The translations under genes were made by a program, and so were the position numbers. Of a stretch of DNA of 64,000 bases, positions 52,728-61,826 are shown in pieces. The notes below the pieces were generated by a model. The model ran no database searches. It was not told the DNA's origin and saw nothing but the letters and a program-made list of their open reading frames with translations. The DNA comes from Pseudarthrobacter sp. BIM B-2242 (GTDB taxonomy: Bacteria; Actinomycetota; Actinomycetes; Actinomycetales; Micrococcaceae): contig NZ_CP061721.1 in NCBI RefSeq assembly GCF_014764445.1, positions 1,488,001-1,552,000 of the forward strand, given 5' to 3'. The number at the start of each line of letters is the position of its first letter. Within the stretch, counting starts at the first letter, position 1.

Positions 52728-54059
52728 ATGATGAAGTCACGTCCCATGGCCGCTACCCTGGCGCTCTTTACCGCCGCCGGCCTCATGCTTGGCGGATGTT
52801 CCGCCCCCACCGGTGGGGACACCGGCGAAAAGAAGCTGACCTTTATGTTCCGCGGCGGGGAGGACGAGAAGAAGGCCTACGAAAAAGCCGTTGCGCAGTT
52901 TGAAACAGAAAACAGCGTGGACGTGGACATCATCGTCACCACCGCCGACCAGTACGCCACCAAGCTGAAGGCCGCCATTGCCGGCAAACAGGTTCCGGAC
53001 GTGTTCTACATCGGCCCCGGCGACGTCCAGGCCTATGTGCAGAACGGCATCGTCAAGGACATCACCGAATACGTGGAGGGCTCCGACACGATCAACCTGG
53101 ACAACATCTGGGAATACGGCGTGGACAGCTACCGCTTCGACGGAAAGCGCGTGGGCGAAGGTGCCATTTACGCCCTGCCCAAGGACGTGGGACCGTTCTC
53201 TTTCGGCTACAACAAGACCATGCTGGAAAAGGCAGGAATCCCACTGCCGGACAAGGACAAGCCCTACACCTTCGACGAATTTGTTGCTGCAGCCAAGAAG
53301 CTCACAGCCGACACCAACGGTGACGGCACGCTGGACCAGTGGGGCACCGGCCTTAACGTCCAGTGGAACCTGCAGCCGTTCGTTTGGTCCAACGGCGCTG
53401 ACTGGCTCAACGAGGACCGCACCAAGGTCACCGTGGACACCCCGGAGTTCGCCGAATCCCTCCAGTGGTTCGCCGACCTGCAGAACGTCCACGGTGTGAC
53501 GCCCTCCGTGGCCGAAGCCCAGACCCTCGACACTTACCAGCGCTGGATGAAGGGCGAGATCGGCTTCTTCCCCATCGCCCCCTGGGACCTGTCCACCTAC
53601 CAGAAGCTGGGCTTCGACTGGGATGTGATCCCCTACCCGGCGGGCGAATCCGGTAAGAGCGCAAGCTGGATCGGCACGCTCGGCATCGCCGTCTCCGAAA
53701 ACACCAAACACCCGGAGGACGCCGTCAAACTCGTCGAATTCCTGACCGCCAACAAGGAAGCCCAGCAGAGCCTGGTTGACGCCGGGATCCAAATTCCCAA
53801 CCTGAAGGACATGGCGGAGACCTGGGCCGCTGACACCACCACCAAACCGGCCAACAAGGCCGAGTTCCTGGAGATCGTCAAGGACTACGGCCGCGCCCTC
53901 CCCGGCGGCAACACCTTCAACGCCGAGTGGTACGACGAACTGTTCACCAATATCCAGCCCGTGCTGGACGGCAAGCAGACCGCCGCGGACTACCTGAAGG
54001 AAGCACAGCCCAGGATGCAGGAATTCCTGGACGCCGCCAACCAGCAGGCCGGCAACTAG
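52728..54059 (+). CDS. ABC transporter sugar-binding lipoprotein
   Basis: 443-residue family 1 extracellular solute-binding protein. Lipobox LMLGGC puts the lipid on Cys24 after a short signal peptide. The lobes show the usual pattern ([37 protein letters not shown]; aromatic [14 protein letters not shown] in the cleft), suiting an oligosaccharide, probably arabino-oligosaccharides. Start at 52728 (ATG) after GGAAGGA; a GTG at 52725 and ATG at 52731 are adjacent. First gene of the importer operon, controlled by operator 2. Confidence 0.93.
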   Translation: MMKSRPMAATLALFTAAGLMLGGCSAPTGGDTGEKKLTFMFRGGEDEKKAYEKAVAQFETENSVDVDIIVTTADQYATKLKAAIAGKQVPDVFYIGPGDVQAYVQNGIVKDITEYVEGSDTINLDNIWEYGVDSYRFDGKRVGEGAIYALPKDVGPFSFGYNKTMLEKAGIPLPDKDKPYTFDEFVAAAKKLTADTNGDGTLDQWGTGLNVQWNLQPFVWSNGADWLNEDRTKVTVDTPEFAESLQWFADLQNVHGVTPSVAEAQTLDTYQRWMKGEIGFFPIAPWDLSTYQKLGFDWDVIPYPAGESGKSASWIGTLGIAVSENTKHPEDAVKLVEFLTANKEAQQSLVDAGIQIPNLKDMAETWAADTTTKPANKAEFLEIVKDYGRALPGGNTFNAEWYDELFTNIQPVLDGKQTAADYLKEAQPRMQEFLDAANQQAGN

Positions 54060-54070
54060 CCCAACAGGCC

Positions 54071-54108
54071 AGGTGCCGCGGCTGTGCCGGAGTACGGCCG
54101 CGGCACCT
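54071..54108 (+). promoter_or_regulatory. Intercistronic hairpin after the binding-protein gene
   Basis: AGGTGCCGCGGC (54071-54082) pairs exactly with GCCGCGGCACCT (54097-54108). Such stems after binding-protein genes protect their mRNA and partly terminate, giving more binding protein than permease. Confidence 0.75.
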
Positions 54109-54173
54109 CATCCACCCAGTCCTTCCCTATGCCGTTTCCGGCACCACCATCACGAATCAAAGAGGATCCAGCG

Positions 54174-55079
54174 ATGACAACCATCACGCGCCCGCGACGC
54201 TCGCGGCTTCACCGGAAGGAACACCAGGCCGCGCTGCTCTTTGTTGCCATACCGGTGATCGGGTTCCTCCTCTTCACGCTTTTCCCCCTGCTGTTTTCCG
54301 TCTATGCGTCCTTCACCAACTGGAACGGCATCTCCGCGCCGGTATTCAAAGGCCTGGACAACTACACCAGGATGTTCGGCGACCGCTACTTCCTGAAGTC
54401 GCTGTGGAACACACTGTTCATGATGATCGGCATCCCCGTCGGCCTGGTCATCTCGCTCGCTCTGGCGCTGGCGATGAACCGCAAGATGCGCGGCACCACA
54501 TTCTTCCGCACCGTCTACTACCTTCCCGTGATCTCTTCCATCGCCGCCGTCGCCATCCTGTGGCAGTGGGCGTTCAACGGCGATTTCGGCCTGATCAACC
54601 AGGGCCTGGGCCTGATCGGCATTGACGGCCCCAACTGGCTGCAGGACACGGCCACCGTGAAACCGGCGCTGATCATTATGGCCGTCTGGAAGGGGTTGGG
54701 GTATTCCATGCTGCTGTACCTGGCCGCGCTGCAGTCCGTGCCGCGCTACCTGTACGAGGCGGCCGCCCTGGACGGGGCCACCGCGTGGCAGCAGTTCCGC
54801 CACATCACCATCCCGATGGTCCGTCCGGTGACGTTCTTCCTCATTGTCACCAGCATCATCGGCGGTTCGCAGATCTTCGTGGAGATCAACATCATGACCC
54901 CCACAGGCGGCCCGGAGTTCGAGTCGGCGTCCATCGTCTGGTACATCTGGCAAAAAGCGTTCGACAACCTCCAGATGGGCTACGCCTCCGCAATGTCCGT
55001 GGTCCTGGGACTGCTGGTGTTCATCATTACCTTCATCCAGTTCCGGCTCAACCGCCGCAACCAGTTTTCGATCGATTGA
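54174..55079 (+). CDS. ABC sugar permease (MalF-like)
   Basis: 301-residue inner-membrane permease with six helices. The EAA loop YLYEAAALDGATAWQQFRHI docks the ATPase. ATG at 54174, 7 nt after AGAGGA. Pairs with the next gene to form the import channel for the sugar captured by the lipoprotein upstream. Confidence 0.95.
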   Translation: MTTITRPRRSRLHRKEHQAALLFVAIPVIGFLLFTLFPLLFSVYASFTNWNGISAPVFKGLDNYTRMFGDRYFLKSLWNTLFMMIGIPVGLVISLALALAMNRKMRGTTFFRTVYYLPVISSIAAVAILWQWAFNGDFGLINQGLGLIGIDGPNWLQDTATVKPALIIMAVWKGLGYSMLLYLAALQSVPRYLYEAAALDGATAWQQFRHITIPMVRPVTFFLIVTSIIGGSQIFVEINIMTPTGGPEFESASIVWYIWQKAFDNLQMGYASAMSVVLGLLVFIITFIQFRLNRRNQFSID

Positions 55080-55090
55080 GGCAGGCAGCC

Positions 55091-56038
55091 ATGTCCGCAC
55101 AGAACGTCATCACCACCCCTCCACTGGAACCCACCGAAGCCATCCCCGCCACTGGCGGACGGGGCCGGACGGGCGGTCCGGGCAGGGACGGCCAGCGCTC
55201 GGCAAAGTCGTCATTGAAGCTGGGCAACATCATTACCACCCTCATCCTGTCGGTGGGCGCCGTCATCATGATTGCCCCGCTGGCCTGGACCTTCTCCACG
55301 TCCCTGAAGACCAAGGACGGCGTGTTCGAACTGCCCCCACAGTGGATTCCGGACCCGTTCGTCTGGGAAAACTACGCCCGGATCTGGACCGCCGGACCGC
55401 TGATGACAGGCATCCAGAACAGCCTCATTGTGGCCTGTTCGGTGACGATCATCGGCTCGCTCACCTCGGCGCTGGCAGCCTTTGCCTTCGCCAAGATGCG
55501 GATGCCGTTCAAGAACGTCCTGTTCCTGGGGCTGCTGTCCGGCCTGATGATCCCGTTCCCCACGCTGATGATTCCGCAGTTCACCATCTTCGCCAGCATC
55601 GGCTGGGTGGACACCCTCCTGCCGCTGATCGTGCCGGGACTCTTCGGCAACATCATCATGATCTTCTTCCTGCGCCAGTTCCTGAACAGCGTCCCGGACT
55701 CCATCGTGGAAGCTGCCAGGATCGACGGCGCGTCCTACCTGCAGATCTTCTGGACCCTGATCATGCCCGCCATCCGGCCGGCCCTCGCGGCCCAGTTCAT
55801 CCTCTGGTTCATGGCTGTGTGGAACGACTACCTGGCGCCCATCATCTACCTGAACTCTCCCGGCACCCAGACACTGCAGCTGGTCATCGCAAACTTCAAC
55901 GCCCAGTACGCCATCCAGACCGACTACCCGCTGATCATGGCTGCCTCGTTCGTCGCGCTGCTTCCCGTGCTGATCGTCTTCATCGTCTTCCAGCGCCAGA
56001 TCATCGAATCCATCGCCCTCTCCGGGTCCAAGGGCTAA
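55091..56038 (+). CDS. ABC sugar permease (MalG-like)
   Basis: 315-residue permease, six helices, EAA loop VEAARIDGASYLQIFWTLIMP. An N-terminal cytosolic extension (about 45 residues, Gly/Arg-rich) precedes the first helix. 11 nt after the first permease. No ATPase gene accompanies the pair, so a shared MsiK/MalK-type ATPase encoded elsewhere must energise it. Confidence 0.95.
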   Translation: MSAQNVITTPPLEPTEAIPATGGRGRTGGPGRDGQRSAKSSLKLGNIITTLILSVGAVIMIAPLAWTFSTSLKTKDGVFELPPQWIPDPFVWENYARIWTAGPLMTGIQNSLIVACSVTIIGSLTSALAAFAFAKMRMPFKNVLFLGLLSGLMIPFPTLMIPQFTIFASIGWVDTLLPLIVPGLFGNIIMIFFLRQFLNSVPDSIVEAARIDGASYLQIFWTLIMPAIRPALAAQFILWFMAVWNDYLAPIIYLNSPGTQTLQLVIANFNAQYAIQTDYPLIMAASFVALLPVLIVFIVFQRQIIESIALSGSKG

Positions 56039-56040
56039 AC

Positions 56041-57375
56041 ATGACAACCGCAGACATCACCAGCGCTGATCCCGGCACAGACCCGTCCACCTGGGGTGCC
56101 AGGCACGCCCATGACCCCACCGTGGTCCGCGACGATGACGGTACGTACTACATGTTTTCCACCGACTCTGTCGCCAACTCGGACATCATTCCGGCGGGGG
56201 TGCACATCCGCATGTCCAAGGACCTGGTCGAGTGGACCTATGCCGGAACGGCATTGGACGGCGTCCCGGGACCGGCAGCTGATTGGTCGGGAGCGAAGGG
56301 ACTGTGGGCGCCGGAAGTGGTGCGCCGGGAGTCCGGGGACTGGCACATGTACTACTCCGCCTCCACCTTCGGCTCCAACACATCGGCCATCGGGCTTGCG
56401 GTGGCACCGTCACCGGCGGGACCGTGGCACGACCGCGGCCTCGTGGTGGCCACCCGTTCGGGGCAACATTCCCAGAACGCCATCGATGCAGCCGTGACGT
56501 TTGACGCGGACGGCGCGCCCTGGCTGACGTACGGGTCGTTCTTCTCGGGCATTTACATCCTGCCGCTGGACCGGATGTCCGGGCTGCCGCTGGTGGAGGG
56601 GGACCTCGGGGCAGTCATCGCACGCCGGCCGAAGTCCGTGGAAGGCGCGGTGGAGGGTGCGTTTATCCTCCGCCGGCCCGAGGACGGACGGTACGTCCTC
56701 TTCGCCTCCTACGATTCGCTTTTCAGCACGTACAACGTGCGGGTGGCCGTGGCGGACGAAATCACCGGCCCGTACCGGGACTTCCGCGGGCTGGCGATGA
56801 CGAATCTGGACGCAACGCCTGCGTCGGTAGGCATCAAGGTGCTGGGCAGCTACCAGTTCGACGGCGGCACCGGCTGGCTTGCGCCGGGTCACAACTCGGT
56901 CCTCACGCAGGACGGGCCGGACGGAAAAGCCGAACACTTCATGGTCCACCACGTCCGGTTCGCCACCGATCCCACCGAGCATGAGGTGCAGCTCCGGCGC
57001 CTGTTTTTCGCCGCCGCCGGCTGGCCCGTGGTTTCGCCGCAGCCGTTTGCCGGCCGGGAGTCCGAGGCGTTGCCGTCGCCGGAGCCCGTGTCCGGAACAT
57101 GGCAGGTGCTGCGGTTCGATCCGGCGTCCACGGCACTGGTCCCGGCCGCGGCAGCAGAGCTCGCGGCCGAGGTTCCCTTGATGTCCGACGGGACGCCGGT
57201 GCATGCCCGGTTGCGCTTCGCCGGCCCGCAGGACGGGGCGGCTGGAGAAGCCGTTGAGCTGGACGCCGTCGTCTTTGGTTCGTGGGACTGGGTCCGCAGC
57301 CGCCCTGCCTTGTCGTTCAGTGGAATCGACCAGCACGGGGTGGCCTGGAGCGGAACGAAGGGAGGGATCCTGTGA
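56041..57375 (+). CDS. Cytosolic GH43 arabinanase/arabinosidase
   Basis: 444 residues, no signal peptide. Propeller catalytic residues D25 (HAHDPTVV), the Asp in NAIDAAV and Glu in GAVEGAFIL; LWAPEVVRR and GSFFSGIYILPL are also GH43 features. A C-terminal 110-residue module (from about 335) is not recognised. It probably trims imported arabino-oligosaccharides. ATG 2 nt after the permease stop, GTGA overlap with the following gene: part of the importer operon. Confidence 0.87.
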   Translation: MTTADITSADPGTDPSTWGARHAHDPTVVRDDDGTYYMFSTDSVANSDIIPAGVHIRMSKDLVEWTYAGTALDGVPGPAADWSGAKGLWAPEVVRRESGDWHMYYSASTFGSNTSAIGLAVAPSPAGPWHDRGLVVATRSGQHSQNAIDAAVTFDADGAPWLTYGSFFSGIYILPLDRMSGLPLVEGDLGAVIARRPKSVEGAVEGAFILRRPEDGRYVLFASYDSLFSTYNVRVAVADEITGPYRDFRGLAMTNLDATPASVGIKVLGSYQFDGGTGWLAPGHNSVLTQDGPDGKAEHFMVHHVRFATDPTEHEVQLRRLFFAAAGWPVVSPQPFAGRESEALPSPEPVSGTWQVLRFDPASTALVPAAAAELAAEVPLMSDGTPVHARLRFAGPQDGAAGEAVELDAVVFGSWDWVRSRPALSFSGIDQHGVAWSGTKGGIL

Positions 57376-58088
57376 ACGACGATCCGCTGGGCTGGGCAGG
57401 GCGTGTGATGCAATGGCTTGGTTTCGCCTCCCGGCTGGTGCTGGTCAACGTGTTGTTTGTGGCCGGCACCCTGGCCGGACTGGTGCTGTTTGGCCTGTTC
57501 CCGGCTGCAGTGGCCGCCACCACCATCCTGGCGCGCCTGCGGCTTGGCGGTGCCGGCGATAACAGCGCCGGCGACCACGTGGTCCGGGACTTCATCAGGG
57601 TTTACCGCTCCCGGTTCCGGCACGCAAACCGCGTGGGCGGCATCTTCTGGCTGGCCGGCGTCGTGCTTTTCCTGAACGTCCTGACCGTGCTGGTTCCATC
57701 GGGGGCAGATCTGTCCTCACCGGTCCCCGCCGTGCTGCTGGTGCTGGCGGCGGTTGCCGGCCTCGGAACCCTGGCCGCGGCCGCGGTCGCCGTGTCCCTG
57801 TGCAGCCGCTACCGCGACTCCGTCACCAGTGTGTGGAGAACGGCGTTTGTGCTGCCCCTGGTGTCACCCCTGATGAGTCTGTCCGTGCTGGCCACCCTGG
57901 CGGCCGCCGTCGTCACCTTTTCCGCCATGCCGGTTCTAGTGCCGCTGGTGGGCGCGTCTCTGCCGCTGCTGCTGTCCGGTTGGATGGTGGACCGCCGGCT
58001 GGCTGGCCTCGAAGCATCGCAGGCAGGTGGCGCCACTGCGCCAAAACAAACCGGGACTGTACGGCACACCGAGCCGGCCGCCGCCTAA
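57372..58088 (+). CDS. DUF624 (YesL-like) membrane protein
   Basis: 238-residue protein with about five membrane helices: GWAGRVMQWLGFASRLVLVN is the typical opening of DUF624, then VLFGLFPAAVAATTILARL. YesL-type proteins sit beside carbohydrate importers and glycosidases in many Firmicutes and Actinobacteria; their task is unknown. GTG at 57372 overlaps the GH43 stop codon, with a GGAGGG site, so it is translated with the operon. The C-terminal 30 residues are polar. Confidence 0.82.
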   Translation: MNDDPLGWAGRVMQWLGFASRLVLVNVLFVAGTLAGLVLFGLFPAAVAATTILARLRLGGAGDNSAGDHVVRDFIRVYRSRFRHANRVGGIFWLAGVVLFLNVLTVLVPSGADLSSPVPAVLLVLAAVAGLGTLAAAAVAVSLCSRYRDSVTSVWRTAFVLPLVSPLMSLSVLATLAAAVVTFSAMPVLVPLVGASLPLLLSGWMVDRRLAGLEASQAGGATAPKQTGTVRHTEPAAA

Positions 58089-58128
58089 GAAGCCCCTATT
58101 TTTCTGACCCAATGTACAACCGCCCAAC

Positions 58129-58142
58129 TTACAACGTTATAA
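58129..58142 (+). promoter_or_regulatory. LacI-family operator upstream of GH51 gene
   Basis: TTACAACGTTATAA differs from the other operators by two bases (GCAA to ATAA) and lies 17-30 nt before the GTG start. It suggests an internal promoter in front of the GH51/GH43 pair. Confidence 0.75.
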
Positions 58143-58158
58143 AGAACAGGAAAGAACC

Positions 58159-59709
58159 GTGACCATCACCTCCGCTGCTGCTGAACAGACCGACTTGGCT
58201 GTTGTGGCACCCGCCGTCATCACCATCGACCGCTCCGCCGTTGTTGCCCCGGTCAGCCGCCGCATCTTCGGCTCCTTCGTGGAACACCTGGGCCGCTGTG
58301 TCTACGACGGCATCTACGAACCGGGCCACCCCACCGCCAACGAGGACGGCTTCCGGCTGGACGTCATCGAACTCGTCAAGGAGCTCGGCTCCAGCACCAT
58401 CCGCTACCCCGGGGGCAACTTCGTCTCCGGCTACCGCTGGGAAGACGGCGTGGGACCGCGCGAGCAGCGTCCCGTCCGCCGCGACCTCGCCTGGCACTCG
58501 CTCGAATCCAACCAGGTGGGCCTGGAGGAATTCGCGCGGTGGTGCAAGCTCACCGGCTCCGAGCTGATGATGGCGGTCAACCTGGGCACCCGCGGCATCG
58601 AAGCGGCCCTCGACCTGCTCGAATACGCCAACCACCCCTCCGGCACCGCACTCAGCGAGCAGCGGATCGCCAACGGCGCCAAGGACCCGTACAACATCCG
58701 CATGTGGTGCCTGGGCAATGAGATGGACGGCCCGTGGCAGATCGGCCACATGTCCGCGGAGGACTACGGCAAGATTGCGGCCCGCACCGCCTCGGCCATG
58801 AAAACGGCGGACAAGGACCTGGAACTGGTGGTGTGCGGGTCGTCCGGGTCCTCCATGCCCACGTTCGGCGAGTGGGAGCGCGTGGTCCTGGAGCAGAGCT
58901 ACGACTATGTGGACTACATCTCCTGCCACGCCTACTACCAGGAACGCAACGGCGACCTCGGTTCCTACCTCGCGTCCTCACTGGACATGCAGTACTTCAT
59001 TGAAACGGTGGTGGCCACCGCGGACCACGTCAAGCACAAGCTGAAGAGCAAAAAGACAATCCAGCTCTCCTTCGACGAATGGAACATCTGGTACCTGGAC
59101 GAGCACCAGGCCTCTGATGAGGTCAACGAGGAATGGACCCACGCCCCGCGCCAGCTGGAGGACACCTACTCCGTCGCCGATGCGGTGGTGTTCGGCAACC
59201 TGCTGATCACCCTCCTGAAGAACCATGACCGTGTCGCCGCAGCCTCCCTCGCCCAGCTGGTCAACGTCATCGCCCCCATCATGACCGAACCGGGCGGCGA
59301 CACCTGGCGCCAGACCACGTTCTTCCCCTTCTCTGTCACCTCACGCCTTGCAAAGGGCGAGGTGCTGCGCCCGCGCATCGAGGCAGGGACCTATACGACG
59401 GCGGTGTACGGCGAAGCGCCGCTGGTGGATGCTGTAGCAACAGCGGACGCCGCCACCGGCGAGTCCGCCCTGTTCCTCGTGAACCGCAGCCAGACCGAGG
59501 CCATTGACGTGACCATCAACGTCTCGGACCTCAAAGCCACGTCCATCACTGAAGCCGTGACCCTGCACGATGCGGACGTATACGCCAAGAACACCCTTCA
59601 GGACCAGGACCGGGTGGGCCTGAAGCAGCTCGACGGCGCCGTCCTCGACGAGGGTACGCTCACGGTGACGCTGCCACCGGTGTCCTGGTCCGCCGTCGCG
59701 CTTGGCTGA
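58159..59709 (+). CDS. abfA: GH51 alpha-L-arabinofuranosidase
   Basis: 516-residue cytosolic enzyme removing arabinofuranosyl units from arabino-oligosaccharides. Acid/base E188 in CLGNEMDG and nucleophile E307 in SFDEWNIWY; the opening FGSFVEHLGRCVYDGIYEPGHP and IRYPGGNFVSGYRWED are family marks. TIM barrel to about 385, C-terminal beta domain after. GTG at 58159 after AGGAAAG. Its stop overlaps the following ATG (TGATG). Confidence 0.96.
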   Translation: MTITSAAAEQTDLAVVAPAVITIDRSAVVAPVSRRIFGSFVEHLGRCVYDGIYEPGHPTANEDGFRLDVIELVKELGSSTIRYPGGNFVSGYRWEDGVGPREQRPVRRDLAWHSLESNQVGLEEFARWCKLTGSELMMAVNLGTRGIEAALDLLEYANHPSGTALSEQRIANGAKDPYNIRMWCLGNEMDGPWQIGHMSAEDYGKIAARTASAMKTADKDLELVVCGSSGSSMPTFGEWERVVLEQSYDYVDYISCHAYYQERNGDLGSYLASSLDMQYFIETVVATADHVKHKLKSKKTIQLSFDEWNIWYLDEHQASDEVNEEWTHAPRQLEDTYSVADAVVFGNLLITLLKNHDRVAAASLAQLVNVIAPIMTEPGGDTWRQTTFFPFSVTSRLAKGEVLRPRIEAGTYTTAVYGEAPLVDAVATADAATGESALFLVNRSQTEAIDVTINVSDLKATSITEAVTLHDADVYAKNTLQDQDRVGLKQLDGAVLDEGTLTVTLPPVSWSAVALG

Positions 59710-60752
59710 TGCGGCCGAAAAGTTCCGCTGCCGGCCGCCGCAGGAATATACGTTCCCCGCGGCGTCCGGCAGCGGTGCTGGCCGCCGTTGTTGTCCTTGT
59801 CCTGGCCGGCTGCGCTGACGCGCCCGGTACAGCGCCGGAGGAAAAACCTGCCGGACTAACGGGGGACTTCTTCACGCACGATCCCGCGCTGGTCAAAGGG
59901 GAGTCCGGCGGGCCTTGGTTCATCTACTCCACGGGCAACGGGCAGGTGGGGGACGGCAACATCCAGGTCCGGCGCTCCGATGACGGCGTGGACTGGGCGT
60001 ACGCCGGGGAAGTCTGGCAGGAAAAGCCGGCCTGGCTGGACGCGGCGGTCCCCGGCCTGGACAACCTGTGGGCGCCGGAGCTCTATGAACATGACGGCAC
60101 CTGGTACCTGTACTACTCGGCGTCGACGTTCGGCAAAAACCTGTCGGTGATCGCGCTGGCCACCAACTCCACGCTGGACCCGGAGGATCCCGCCTACGAG
60201 TGGGTGGACCGCGGCCAGGTGATTTCGTCCAAGGGGGAGCGGTTCAACGCCATCGACCCGGGTCTTGCTGAGGATGAAAACGGGACGCCCTGGCTATCCT
60301 TTGGTTCCTTCTGGACCGGCCTTCAGCTGGTGAAGCTCGAATGGCCCACCGGATTGCGCGCCGGTACGGAAGATCCCGTGACCATCGCCGACCGCAATGC
60401 CCCGCCGAACGCCATCGAAGCTCCTTACATCCTGCCCCGCGACGGCAAGTACTACCTCTTCTTCTCCCGGGACTTCTGCTGCCAGGGCATGGAGAGTACT
60501 TACAACATCGCCGTGGGCAGGTCGGACACCATCACTGGCCCATACGTTGACGCCGAGGGCAAGGAACTGCTCGACGGCGGCGGCACGCCCGTGTTGGGTA
60601 CAGATGGAGGCCGTGTGGGGCCGGGCGGGCAGTCTGTCTCCGGGAACACGATGGCGTTCCACTACTACGCCGGGGACCTGGACGGTGCGTTCCGGCTTGG
60701 CCTGGCGGACCTTGGGTGGAAGGACGGCTGGCCGGTGGCGCAGTGGGAGTAG
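59709..60752 (+). CDS. GH43 lipoprotein, arabinanase-like
   Basis: 347 residues. Lipobox LVLAGC anchors Cys35 to the membrane after an Arg-rich N region. Propeller catalytic residues D58 (HDPALV), the Asp in FNAIDPGL and Glu in NAIEAPYI, with FCCQGMES as the Cys loop; closely similar to the secreted GH43 (50964-52418), without its Ig-like tail. It would act at the cell surface, near the importer, on arabinan fragments. Coupled to abfA by TGATG; ends 1 nt before the convergent LacI gene. Confidence 0.92.
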   Translation: MRPKSSAAGRRRNIRSPRRPAAVLAAVVVLVLAGCADAPGTAPEEKPAGLTGDFFTHDPALVKGESGGPWFIYSTGNGQVGDGNIQVRRSDDGVDWAYAGEVWQEKPAWLDAAVPGLDNLWAPELYEHDGTWYLYYSASTFGKNLSVIALATNSTLDPEDPAYEWVDRGQVISSKGERFNAIDPGLAEDENGTPWLSFGSFWTGLQLVKLEWPTGLRAGTEDPVTIADRNAPPNAIEAPYILPRDGKYYLFFSRDFCCQGMESTYNIAVGRSDTITGPYVDAEGKELLDGGGTPVLGTDGGRVGPGGQSVSGNTMAFHYYAGDLDGAFRLGLADLGWKDGWPVAQWE

Positions 60753-61760
60753 CTAACCCACCGTCGATTCGCGCGCCACAACCTGGAACGCCGTCTCGAT
60801 CTCACGGGGCGGCGTTCCGTTCGGGTCCTTGATGCGTTCCATCAGCATCCGGATGGCGGTCTCCGCGATTTCGGTGCGCCCGGGATCCACGGTGCTCAGG
60901 GTGGGCAGGGTGTAGCGGGTTTCGTCGAGATCATCGAAGCCGATCACCGCGACATCGTCCGGCACGCGGAACCCCGCCTCCTGCAGGACGCGGACCGCGC
61001 CCTGGGCCAGGGTGTCGTTGAGGCCGAAGACGGCGTCAAAGGACACTCCGCGGTCCAGCAGGTCGTGCATGGCGGCCGCGCCGTTGGACCGGTGCCAGTC
61101 CACCACGTAGGCGACGATGGCGTCGTCGTAGGGAATGCCCCGGCTCTCCAGCGCTTCCCGGTACCCGCGCAGCCGGAGGCCGGCTGAGCCGATGACTTCT
61201 CCTTCGTGGGCGCCCACCACGGCGATCCGCTTCCTTCCAAGGTCCAGCAGGTGTTCGGTAGCTGCCCGGGCGGCGGTGACGTTTTGCATCGTGACATGGT
61301 CGGAGGAGCTGCCGAAGATGCGCTCGCCGAGCAGGACGATCGGCACGTCGGCCTTGATCAGGGCCGCGTCCTCCTGGCCCAGGGCGAGGGGGCTGAAGAT
61401 CAGGCCATCGGACATCTTGAGCCGGGGGCTGGCCATGACGTCAAGCTCCCGCTTCCGGTCCGCTCCGGTCTGTTCAATCAGCACCACGAGTCCGTGTTTC
61501 GCGGCGGCTTCGATGACGGCGTCGGCCAGCTCAGCGAAGTAGGGCAGGCTCAGCTGGGGGAGTGCCAGGGTGATGGCGCCGGTGTGCCCGGAGCGCAGGC
61601 TGCGGGCGGTCAGGTTGGGCCGGTAGCCGAGCTCCTCAATCGCCTTTTCAACCTTGGCCCGTGTTGTGTCCCGGACGTGCGGATGGTTGTTGATCACGTT
61701 GGACACGGTTTTGAAGGACACACCCGCCACGCGTGCCACGTCGTGAAGTGTTGTTGCCAT
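60753..61760 (-). CDS. LacI family transcriptional regulator of the arabinan locus
   Basis: 335 residues. N-terminal HTH (TLHDVARVAGVSFKTVSNVI, hinge NLTARSLRSG) and a periplasmic-binding-protein-like sugar domain (about 60-335). It probably represses the locus at the TTGCAACGTTGTAA operators and is released by an arabinose-type sugar. The ATG at 61760 is the family N terminus. One operator lies 53 nt upstream (61813-61826), so it is probably autoregulated, alone or with the GH127 gene upstream. Confidence 0.93.
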   Translation of the reverse strand: MATTLHDVARVAGVSFKTVSNVINNHPHVRDTTRAKVEKAIEELGYRPNLTARSLRSGHTGAITLALPQLSLPYFAELADAVIEAAAKHGLVVLIEQTGADRKRELDVMASPRLKMSDGLIFSPLALGQEDAALIKADVPIVLLGERIFGSSSDHVTMQNVTAARAATEHLLDLGRKRIAVVGAHEGEVIGSAGLRLRGYREALESRGIPYDDAIVAYVVDWHRSNGAAAMHDLLDRGVSFDAVFGLNDTLAQGAVRVLQEAGFRVPDDVAVIGFDDLDETRYTLPTLSTVDPGRTEIAETAIRMLMERIKDPNGTPPREIETAFQVVARESTVG

Positions 61761-61812
61761 TCCGCGTCCCTCTGCTGAATTTCGCAGGCCGGGCGGCCTG
61801 CTAAGAGCTACT

Positions 61813-61826
61813 TTACAACGTTGCAT
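61813..61826 (-). promoter_or_regulatory. LacI-family operator at the LacI gene, overlapping GH127 stop
   Basis: TTACAACGTTGCAT, one base off the TTACAACGTTGCAA form. Read on the minus strand, the last three codons of the GH127 gene (GCA ACG TTG) and its TAA stop lie inside it. Confidence 0.8.
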
